17,185 nt of DNA from Erysipelotrichaceae bacterium (GTDB lineage Bacteria > Bacillota_I > Bacilli_A > Erysipelotrichales > Erysipelotrichaceae), in NCBI GenBank assembly GCA_017418585.1, contig JAFONG010000206.1, positions 1 through 17,185 of the forward strand, given 5' to 3'. Below the pieces are notes generated by a model. It was not told where the DNA came from, did not search any database, and saw nothing but the letters and a program-made list of their open reading frames with translations. Of the stretch, positions 7,334 to 13,812 are shown piece by piece (the first letter of the stretch is position 1; every line of letters begins with the position of its first letter). Made by a program: the position numbers and the translations under genes.

Positions 7334-9029
7334 CATCATCAGATCTGCATATCACTATCGAATAAGCCGATATTTCTATGCTTTGTGATCTTCTGACGCA
7401 TCTTCCGTGTTCATCAAAGAGGATCTCGTAATTCTTTCCGTCCGCAAAAACGTAGTTATTCTCGAACGGATTAACAAAGATCATCAGATCGTTGAGATGA
7501 TAGATCAGACAGTCGCCGAATTCCTCAAAACGGAAATCGGCATCGTCATCGGTGAAACAGCTGTGCTGCTTCCTGAAAGAGATCAGATCGGCTATGTATC
7601 TGCAGTTTTCGCTGTTTCTGACTTTCAGCTGCCAGTCCAGCTGATTGACGGTATCCAGAGAATTATAGGAGTTCCTGACACCGTTCTTGGTCCGGTAAAA
7701 CTCTTCTCCGGCATGGATGAACGGAATGCCTCTGGATATCAGAACAAGGCTTAATGCCAGTCTGCATCTCTTCTCGTTGATCCATCTTGGATCGGAGGAT
7801 TTGTAAAGCATCATCCTGTCGTAGAAAGTATGGTCGTCGTGACACTCCACGTAATTCACCGACTGATTATGAGCCAGATAGTGCATGTCGCAGCACAGGG
7901 ACTTGATCACATTGCTTCTGATATCCCTGTTTCCGGATACATAGTGGATCATCGTATCCCGGAAATAGTCGTTGAACATCGCGACTTCCGGAAGCTTTCT
8001 GGCATTCGGGATGGATGCTCTCAGTTCTGCAGGAAGAACATCGCCCATGTCCCAGCCTTCGCCATAGACGGCAAAATCCCGCTTATAGGCACACAAAAGA
8101 CTTCTGATCTGATTGACTGTTTCAAAATCCAGAATCCCCATCAGATCCATCCTGATTCCATCGATGTCGAACAGTTCCAGATAACGCAGTGTCATCTCCT
8201 TCAGATATTCTCTGACGAAAACATCTTCCGACCTGATCTCGCTTCCGCACATCGTACCCTGGGCAAGCTTTCCGTCTTCCATGTAACGGAAAACATGACC
8301 CGGAAGCATCTTCTCAAGGTCAAAGCGGTGAATGCTGTATACATGATTGAAAACCACATCCAGCACGACACGGATATTATGAGAATGCAGGACATTAACC
8401 GCGTACCTTAATTCATTGACATAGGCATACGGATCGCCCTGATCGTAGACGTAATCCTTCTTGACATAGTTGTAGGCCAGAGGATTGTAGCCCCAGTTGT
8501 ATTCGGTCTTGTCGTTGTCAAAATCCATGACCGGCATCAGCTGCAGATGGGTGATCCCCATATCGACGAGATGGTCCAGTCCGATCGCTTCTCCTTCGTA
8601 TCTTAAGCCTTCTTCCGTGAAGGCCAGGAATTTCCTTGGATATTTTCCGGTAAAGGAAGGGCTGCTGGAGAAATCCCGGACGCTGCATTCATAGATGATC
8701 ATGTCCCGGCATTCTTCCGGCATGACAGTTTCTTTCAGGAACTTGTCCGGATTCAGGACGATCGAATCGTTCTCTTCTGACAAATACGCAAAAGGATCCC
8801 TAAAACAGAGACCCTTTTCGTTTCTGTAATGATATCTTTCCAGTTCCAGATCACCGCCTAAGGCAATCTCAAAGACATAACCGTTTCTATGCATCTGATA
8901 GGCATGGTTCCTGATAATGAGCTCCATGTTTTCATATTCCGGAGCAAAAACCCGAAAAACCGTCCTATCCGGCTGATATATGCTTCCTAAAGTCCTGATA
9001 TTAAAATCACTGATCGTATATTCTCTCAT
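7329..9029 (-). CDS. pulA: Type I pullulanase / glycogen debranching enzyme, GH13_14-like
   Basis: The 566-residue enzyme hydrolyses alpha-1,6 branch points in glycogen or pullulan. The type I pullulanase signature YNWGYNP is at 177-183. GH13 motifs are DVVFNH (224-229), GIRMDLMG with nucleophile Asp295, YGEGWD with acid/base Glu324, and VNYVECHDDHT with catalytic Asp398. The last motif usually reads YVESHDNHT, so Cys396 and Asp399 are substitutions beside the active site. A short CBM48-like domain occupies about 10-80. There is no signal peptide, so it acts in the cytoplasm on stored glycogen. It is somewhat shorter than many type I pullulanases because it lacks extra N-terminal CBM modules. 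The start overlaps the HAD gene stop by one base (TAATG), with only a weak Shine-Dalgarno. Confidence 0.93.
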   Translation of the reverse strand: MREYTISDFNIRTLGSIYQPDRTVFRVFAPEYENMELIIRNHAYQMHRNGYVFEIALGGDLELERYHYRNEKGLCFRDPFAYLSEENDSIVLNPDKFLKETVMPEECRDMIIYECSVRDFSSSPSFTGKYPRKFLAFTEEGLRYEGEAIGLDHLVDMGITHLQLMPVMDFDNDKTEYNWGYNPLAYNYVKKDYVYDQGDPYAYVNELRYAVNVLHSHNIRVVLDVVFNHVYSIHRFDLEKMLPGHVFRYMEDGKLAQGTMCGSEIRSEDVFVREYLKEMTLRYLELFDIDGIRMDLMGILDFETVNQIRSLLCAYKRDFAVYGEGWDMGDVLPAELRASIPNARKLPEVAMFNDYFRDTMIHYVSGNRDIRSNVIKSLCCDMHYLAHNQSVNYVECHDDHTFYDRMMLYKSSDPRWINEKRCRLALSLVLISRGIPFIHAGEEFYRTKNGVRNSYNSLDTVNQLDWQLKVRNSENCRYIADLISFRKQHSCFTDDDADFRFEEFGDCLIYHLNDLMIFVNPFENNYVFADGKNYEILFDEHGRCVRRSQSIEISAYSIVICRSDDV

Positions 9030-9841
9030 TATCGATAATCTTCTAGTTTGTTCTTGGCTTCCAGGGAATCGATGATACCCATGACGATCTTCTCGATCTT
9101 GCTGCCCTTGGAATAATCGGCTTTCACCGCAAAAGTGGCGCGTTTATCCGTATACAGTTTCTCTGCCCGGTTGCGTTTGGAATCATCACCGAACACGGCA
9201 ATGGTGGTACCGCCGTTCTGCTGAACGACCTTCATGCTAGGAACATCCGTACTCCCGTCTCCGAAATAGACCATGTTCTCCAGCGGAATGTATTTCTGCG
9301 ATTCCGGAGTGGAGCTGTTCAGATCTTCGTCGTTGGTTTCTTTCAGAACGCCCTTGTTGATCCTGAACAGATACTGGGTCTTCATCGTATAGTTGACGGC
9401 TCTGGATGGCCACAGGACTTTTCCTTTCTCGTCATAGGCATAGGTGCAGGCATAGATCTTCTTGAATTCCGAAGCGATCTGGGTGCCCTTGATGATATCC
9501 GTCAGACCGGAAGAAATGATGTAGTGTTCCACATTCACATGATGCTTCTTTCCATAGTCGTTGATCCGCTTGAACCAGGTCTTGACTCCCTTGTACAGTT
9601 CAACGTATTTTCCTTCTTCAATCAGCTGTTTCTGGGTCAGATCCGGATTCTTTCTGATCATCATGTACATGTAGGAAAGAATGGAATCGCAGTTGTGTTT
9701 CTGCGAAAAGACGCCGCATTCATTCCAGAAATCGGCAGGATTCTCATAACCCAGGGATTTGATGTAGTGGAATTCCTGCATGTCTTTCGGAGAAAGGGTT
9801 TTATCGAAGTCATAGATCAATGCCAGTTTTCCGTTTTTCAT
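9029..9841 (-). CDS. HAD-superfamily phosphatase, PSP-like, first gene of the glycogen operon
   Basis: The 270-residue cytoplasmic HAD phosphatase has motif I DFDKTLSP (11-18, nucleophile Asp11 and general acid Asp13), motif II ISSG (109-112), a motif III Lys around 154 and motif IV GDGSTDVPS (194-202, Asp195/Asp199 for Mg). The segment between motifs I and II (about 20-100) is a helical cap resembling that of phosphoserine-phosphatase-like HADs. The substrate cannot be read from sequence. Its position at the head of the glg operon suggests a sugar phosphate or a phosphorylated glycogen-related compound, but this is inference. The ATG at 9841 is fixed by TAATAA in frame just upstream. The extended -10 lies 8 nt away and no Shine-Dalgarno exists. 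Confidence 0.85.
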   Translation of the reverse strand: MKNGKLALIYDFDKTLSPKDMQEFHYIKSLGYENPADFWNECGVFSQKHNCDSILSYMYMMIRKNPDLTQKQLIEEGKYVELYKGVKTWFKRINDYGKKHHVNVEHYIISSGLTDIIKGTQIASEFKKIYACTYAYDEKGKVLWPSRAVNYTMKTQYLFRINKGVLKETNDEDLNSSTPESQKYIPLENMVYFGDGSTDVPSMKVVQQNGGTTIAVFGDDSKRNRAEKLYTDKRATFAVKADYSKGSKIEKIVMGIIDSLEAKNKLEDYR

Positions 9842-9849
9842 ACGACTTT

Positions 9850-9858
9850 ATTATAACA
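9850..9858 (-). promoter_or_regulatory. Extended -10 promoter of the glycogen operon
   Basis: The minus strand carries TGTTATAAT, a perfect extended -10 (TGnTATAAT), 8 nt before the HAD start codon. No good -35 is seen at 16-18 nt, as is common with extended -10 promoters. The expected start of transcription is 0-3 nt before the ATG. It sits in a 61-bp gap after the pepV stop, which also contains the pepV terminator tail. Confidence 0.75.
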
Positions 9859-9874
9859 AAAAAGGTACCTGTTT
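9859..9874. promoter_or_regulatory. Candidate operator dyad in the glycogen promoter
   Basis: A 16-bp imperfect inverted repeat, AAAAAGGTACCTGTTT, has 7 of 8 pairs matching around the 8-bp palindrome AGGTACCT (9863-9870). It occupies the spacer immediately upstream of the extended -10, where a bound repressor would block RNA polymerase. The regulator is unknown, and an 8-bp palindrome can occur by chance. Confidence 0.35.
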
Positions 9875-9889
9875 GTTTGCATCAGTACA

Positions 9890-9912
9890 TAAAAAAAGAG
9901 GACTAGTCCTCT
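9890..9912 (-). terminator. Intrinsic terminator overlapping the pepV stop codon
   Basis: A perfect 16-bp palindrome, AGAGGACTAGTCCTCT (9897-9912), is followed on the minus strand by seven T. The left arm encodes the last residues of PepV and the TAG stop (9903-9905) lies in the loop. It ends the Xaa-Pro aminopeptidase/exo/pepV operon about 50 bp before the next ATG. Confidence 0.88.
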
Positions 9913-11252
9913 ATTTCGTTCAGATTCTTGATCGCCTCGACGTAGATCTCGATCTGCTTCTTGAAATTCTCCAGATTCAGGGATTCGTTGGCATCGTGAA
10001 TGTGGTTGTCCTCTCCCGCGAATTCGCAGCCGAAAGCGATACAGTTGTGGATAGCCTTGGCATACGTACCTCCGCCGATGGCTTCCATTTCACTCTGCTT
10101 ATCTCCGGTAACGTCTTCGTAGGCTTTCTTTAAGGCCTTGATCATCGGGGTATTGATGTCGAAGTAAAGCGGTTCAACCAGCTCCCTGATACGCAGCTCA
10201 TTGTTTTCATCGGCAAAATTCATCAGTTCACAGACTTTTTCGCTAGTCGTCATGACCGGAAAACGCATGTCCAGACTCATGCGGATCTCATCATCTTCCT
10301 TTGAAATAACACCGAAGTTGATGGATGTATTCGATACGCTGTCTTTGATTTTCTCGAAACCCGCCAGTTCGCCATGGACCATCAGAGCAAAATGCTCATG
10401 GAACCATTTGACGAAACTGTCGTCGAAGCCGGATGCATACAGCGCTTCCAGGAGATGGGAAATGGCATTGACGCCCAGATCAGGCGTGGATGCGTGCGCA
10501 GCTACGCCGTAGACCGTGATCTTCACGTTGCCATCGTGTATGATGTCGTATTTCACGTTATGTTCATCCAGAAAGCTCTTGAACTTTTCTTCATCGAAAG
10601 AAGCTTCCGGCACAACGGCATTCACCCTCTTGCAGACGACGTTGGAAGCTTCTCCACCTTTGATATCGATGATCCTGCTGCCGTGTGCCGCGACCAGAGC
10701 CATGTACATGCCCTTCTCCGCATAGATGCCGGGGAAGTTCCCGTCCGGTGTGTAACCGTAATCGATGTGGCCTTTCTTTTTCACATAGTGGGCGATACAT
10801 GCTGAACCGGTCTCTTCATTGCATCCCAGAATCAGTCTGACTCTTTTCTTGAACGGATATTTCTCGTCGATCAGATATTTCAAGGCATACATCGAAGCAA
10901 CGGCTCCGCCCTTGTCGTCCGATACGCCTCTTCCATATACAAATCCATCCTTTTCAACCATTTCGAACGGATCCGTATTCCAGCCTTCTCCTGCCGGTAC
11001 AACATCCAGATGGGCCAAAATGCCGATCAGCTTATCCCCCGATCCAATCTCGCCATAGCCGCAGTAATAGTCGAGATTCTCGGTCTTCAGACCTTTCTCT
11101 TCCATCAGCTGCAAAGCCTTGTCCAATACTTTTCTATTCGTTGAACCGAAAGGTTTTTCATCATCGGAATAAACCGAATTATAGGATACCAGCTCTTTCA
11201 GGTCCGCTTTCATGTTTTCGAAATTCGCTTCAATAAACTCTTTTACCAGCAT
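9903..11252 (-). CDS. pepV: PepV-type dipeptidase, M20 metallopeptidase family
   Basis: The 449-residue zinc-dependent dipeptidase releases amino acids from dipeptides in the cytoplasm. Metal-site motifs are GILAHLDVVPAG (77-88, His81 with Asp83), GRGVSDDKG (107-115, Asp112 bridging), GCNEETGS (143-150, catalytic Glu146 and ligand Glu147), TPDGNFP (168-174, Asp170) and NHIHDANE near residue 419. The central insertion (about 185-320) is the lid and dimer-like domain typical of PepV, and the length fits. GGAGG lies 8 nt before the ATG, inside the last codons of the exonuclease gene, 3 nt after its stop. It is the last gene of its operon. Confidence 0.93.
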   Translation of the reverse strand: MLVKEFIEANFENMKADLKELVSYNSVYSDDEKPFGSTNRKVLDKALQLMEEKGLKTENLDYYCGYGEIGSGDKLIGILAHLDVVPAGEGWNTDPFEMVEKDGFVYGRGVSDDKGGAVASMYALKYLIDEKYPFKKRVRLILGCNEETGSACIAHYVKKKGHIDYGYTPDGNFPGIYAEKGMYMALVAAHGSRIIDIKGGEASNVVCKRVNAVVPEASFDEEKFKSFLDEHNVKYDIIHDGNVKITVYGVAAHASTPDLGVNAISHLLEALYASGFDDSFVKWFHEHFALMVHGELAGFEKIKDSVSNTSINFGVISKEDDEIRMSLDMRFPVMTTSEKVCELMNFADENNELRIRELVEPLYFDINTPMIKALKKAYEDVTGDKQSEMEAIGGGTYAKAIHNCIAFGCEFAGEDNHIHDANESLNLENFKKQIEIYVEAIKNLNEIED

Positions 11253-11255
11253 CTT

Positions 11256-12011
11256 CTATTCCTCCATAATCAGTCCGATCGGACAATGATCGCTGCCCTG
11301 AATCTCATCGTAGATCAAACTGTCTTTTACTCTATCCATCAGTCTGTCGGATACCACAAAATAATCGATCCTCCAGCCCACGCCTCTTTCTCTAGCTCTG
11401 GTCCGGTACGACCACCAGGTGTACTTCACTTTATCGGGATAGATCTTTCTGAACGAGTCGGTAAAGCCGCTGTCCAGCAGTCTGCCGAACTTTTCTCTTT
11501 CCTGATCGGAGAAACCGGCAGAAAAATGATTTTCATCCGGATTTTTCAGGTCAATCTCGTTATGGGCGACATTCAGGTCACCGGTATAGATGACCGGCTT
11601 CTTCTGATCCAGCTTCATCAGATGGGCACGCAGATCGTCTTCCCAGTGCATCCTGTAGTCGATGCGCTTAAGGCCATCCTTGGAATTTGGTACATATGCA
11701 CATACGAAATAGAAATCTTCATACTCCAGAGTGATGACTCTTCCTTCTCTGGGGTGATCCTCTCCTTCGATGTCGAAGGAAACAGACAAAGGTTCCTTCT
11801 TGGTCAGAACCATCGTTCCGGAATATCCCTTCTTCTCTGCTGAATTCATGTAACGGATATAGCCGTCAAAGATATAGAACAGCTGATCCTCCTGCATCTT
11901 CGTCTCCTGAAAAGCCATGATGTCAGGATCTTCTTTTTCCAGAAAAGGAAGCAGTTCCCCCTTGGACATCACCGCTCTTAAACCATTTACGTTCCAGCTT
12001 ATCAGTTTCAT
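11256..12011 (-). CDS. xth: Exonuclease III / AP endonuclease (EEP family)
   Basis: The 251-residue enzyme repairs abasic sites by cutting 5' of the lesion and may degrade duplex DNA 3' to 5'. The active site is complete: SWNVNGLRA (5-13, Asn7), QETKM (35-39, metal ligand Glu36), Tyr106, TGDLNVAH (143-150, Asp145/Asn147), GWRIDYF (212-218, Asp216) and GSDHCP (239-244, Asp241/His242). Length is typical. The start overlaps the Xaa-Pro aminopeptidase stop by 4 bp (ATGA) and has only a weak Shine-Dalgarno, so it probably depends on coupling. Its place between two peptidases is conventional operon crowding, not evidence of a joint function. Confidence 0.95.
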   Translation of the reverse strand: MKLISWNVNGLRAVMSKGELLPFLEKEDPDIMAFQETKMQEDQLFYIFDGYIRYMNSAEKKGYSGTMVLTKKEPLSVSFDIEGEDHPREGRVITLEYEDFYFVCAYVPNSKDGLKRIDYRMHWEDDLRAHLMKLDQKKPVIYTGDLNVAHNEIDLKNPDENHFSAGFSDQEREKFGRLLDSGFTDSFRKIYPDKVKYTWWSYRTRARERGVGWRIDYFVVSDRLMDRVKDSLIYDEIQGSDHCPIGLIMEE

Positions 12012-13765
12012 ATTTCTCTCGTCAGCTTTCTTAAGTAATTCGCTTCTTCACTGTTCAGATAAGGCAGCAGCGTTTCATAAACCCGGTCATGGTATGCGTT
12101 CAGAATGCGTCTTGTACGTTCATCCAAGTAACGCGGATCGATCAGCTTCAGATCAAACGGGATCATGGTCAGAGTTTCGAATCTCAGGAATTGCCCGTAT
12201 TCATTCTTTTCATCACTTACGCATAGCAGCATGTTCTCGCAGCGTATTCCGAATCTTCCTTCAAAATAGACGCCCGGTTCATCGGAGAACACCATTCCCG
12301 GCTTGATTTCCGCCAGTTCGCCTCCGCTTTCCGTCTTTCCATAGCGGATGTTCGGAGGAGTTTCATGAACAGCCAGATTGTATCCGACACCATGTCCCGT
12401 ACCGCAGCGGTAGTCCACGCCAAGCTCCCACAGATCTTTCCTCGCCAGAACATCGATCTGATTCCCGCTCAGTCCCTGCAGGAACTTCAGTTCACTCAGA
12501 TTAAACATCGATTTCAGAACCAGTGTAAAGTACTTCTTGATCTCATCGGATGTTTCACCCAGAGCGATCGTCCTGGTAACATCGGTCGTTCCTTCGTTGT
12601 ACTGCCCTCCTGTATCAAACAGCAGGATCCCTTTGTTGTTCAGCCTGGCCGAATTATCGCGGTCCGGCATATAGTGCATCAGTGCGGCATTTTCGTTATA
12701 TGCGACGATGGATGAGAAGCCCAGATCGTTCGCTTTGTATGCCTTGCGGAATCCGTCAATCTTCTCCCTGACATCAAATTCCGTCAGTGTCGACTTATCG
12801 ACAGAGTCCAGCCACATCAGAAAACGCAGAACAGCTACCCCGTCATAGATGTGCGCCAGACGGAAATTGCGCTGCTCGATCGGGTTTTTGATGGCTTTCA
12901 TGTCTTCAACGATCGAACGCATGTGCTGAATGGTATTGTGACCGCGGGAAATGCAGACATAAGTCTCGTAGTTGACCTTCGTTTCATCGACCAGGATCTT
13001 CTTTCCTCTGATTGTTTCTAAGAAACTGTAATAGGAAGCGTAAGGTCTGATGATGACGCCGTCTTCATACAGATGGTCAAGAATCTCCTCGCTGAATCTC
13101 TCCAGATCCGCAAACAGATAGATATCGTTGCTGAAAAAGACCAGATAGGCCATGAAAACCGGCGTATGCAGAATATCGTTGCCTCTCAGATTCAGAAGAT
13201 AGGCGATCGATTCCAGATTGTTGATGATATGAACCCGGTCTTTCAGGACGTAGCGGATCATTTCGATCTTTCTCTTGCGTGTCAGCCCCGTGTATTCCAC
13301 AGACAGTTCATAGACCGGATCCTTGCTTAAAGGAGCGCGGTTTTCGATCAGATCGGAATAAACATCAGCACTCTTGATGAATATCCCGTTTTTTATCAGT
13401 TCTTTCGCAAAACGGATGCTTGTTCTTTTCCCGTCCAGTCCTATTGTCTTGTCGGAATAGTATTTCTTAATGAACTCCAGCGGTTCCAGAGCGTCCTGGG
13501 TTCCCAGCTTTACGATCTTGATGTCGTACTTCAGACACTGCTGGTCGGCCTGGGTATGATATCTTCCATCCACAAACAGCCAGGCATCTTCCATCGACAC
13601 CAGAAGCGTCGCCAGAGAGCCGGAAAAACCCGAAAAATACTCGATCGTTCTAAAATATTCCGGAACATATTCCGACATGTGATAGTCGGAAGTGTTGAAA
13701 TAATAAAGGTCGATCCCTTCTTTCTGCATGGCAGATCTTAATACTGTTAATCTTCTTTTTATCAT
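12008..13765 (-). CDS. pepP: Xaa-Pro aminopeptidase, three-domain M24B type
   Basis: The 585-residue aminopeptidase removes an N-terminal residue that precedes proline. It has the three-domain layout of the eukaryotic XPNPEP1-like form: two creatinase-like N-terminal domains (about 1-130 and 150-290) and a C-terminal pita-bread metalloprotease domain. Metal ligands are Asp384 (LLFDTGG), Asp395 (GTTDVTRT), His458 (GTGHGVG), Glu496 (SDEPGVY) and Glu510 (RCEN), with His364 and His467 nearby. There is no signal peptide, so it is cytoplasmic. The start is fixed by an in-frame TAA five codons upstream and by the typical LTVLRSAM N-terminus. No Shine-Dalgarno is present. It heads the operon with xth and pepV and diverges from the PBP gene. 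The symbol follows the M24B activity and not strict orthology with E. coli pepP. Confidence 0.92.
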   Translation of the reverse strand: MIKRRLTVLRSAMQKEGIDLYYFNTSDYHMSEYVPEYFRTIEYFSGFSGSLATLLVSMEDAWLFVDGRYHTQADQQCLKYDIKIVKLGTQDALEPLEFIKKYYSDKTIGLDGKRTSIRFAKELIKNGIFIKSADVYSDLIENRAPLSKDPVYELSVEYTGLTRKRKIEMIRYVLKDRVHIINNLESIAYLLNLRGNDILHTPVFMAYLVFFSNDIYLFADLERFSEEILDHLYEDGVIIRPYASYYSFLETIRGKKILVDETKVNYETYVCISRGHNTIQHMRSIVEDMKAIKNPIEQRNFRLAHIYDGVAVLRFLMWLDSVDKSTLTEFDVREKIDGFRKAYKANDLGFSSIVAYNENAALMHYMPDRDNSARLNNKGILLFDTGGQYNEGTTDVTRTIALGETSDEIKKYFTLVLKSMFNLSELKFLQGLSGNQIDVLARKDLWELGVDYRCGTGHGVGYNLAVHETPPNIRYGKTESGGELAEIKPGMVFSDEPGVYFEGRFGIRCENMLLCVSDEKNEYGQFLRFETLTMIPFDLKLIDPRYLDERTRRILNAYHDRVYETLLPYLNSEEANYLRKLTREI

Positions 13766-13812
13766 AACTCTATATTATCATTATTATTTTATATAGTATA
13801 ATAATAAGTTGT
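13766..13812. promoter_or_regulatory. AT-rich divergent promoter region between Xaa-Pro aminopeptidase and PBP
   Basis: The 47-bp gap is almost entirely A and T. On the plus strand TTATCA (13775-13780), a 16-nt spacer and TATAAT (13797-13802) stand 10 nt before the PBP ATG. On the minus strand TGATAATAT (extended -10 like, TAATAT at 13777-13772) stands 6 nt before the aminopeptidase ATG. The plus-strand -35 overlaps the minus-strand -10, so the two promoters probably compete. Neither start has a Shine-Dalgarno. Confidence 0.6.

Noticed and set aside
7830..8411. Plus-strand open frame of 193 codons opposite the pullulanase gene
   Set aside because: The minus-strand frame encodes a pullulanase with intact catalytic motifs; the opposing frame shows no recognisable domain and no start signals.
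9842..9902. Riboswitch or CcpA cre site upstream of the glycogen operon
   Set aside because: Only 61 bp are available, the predicted leader is a few bases at most, and the best cre-like stretch (TGCAAACAAACAGG) misses the central G and the 3' CA.
13766..13812. AT-rich gap as a replication or attachment site
   Set aside because: The 47 bp are explained by two overlapping promoters; there is no DnaA-box cluster, integrase or tRNA nearby.
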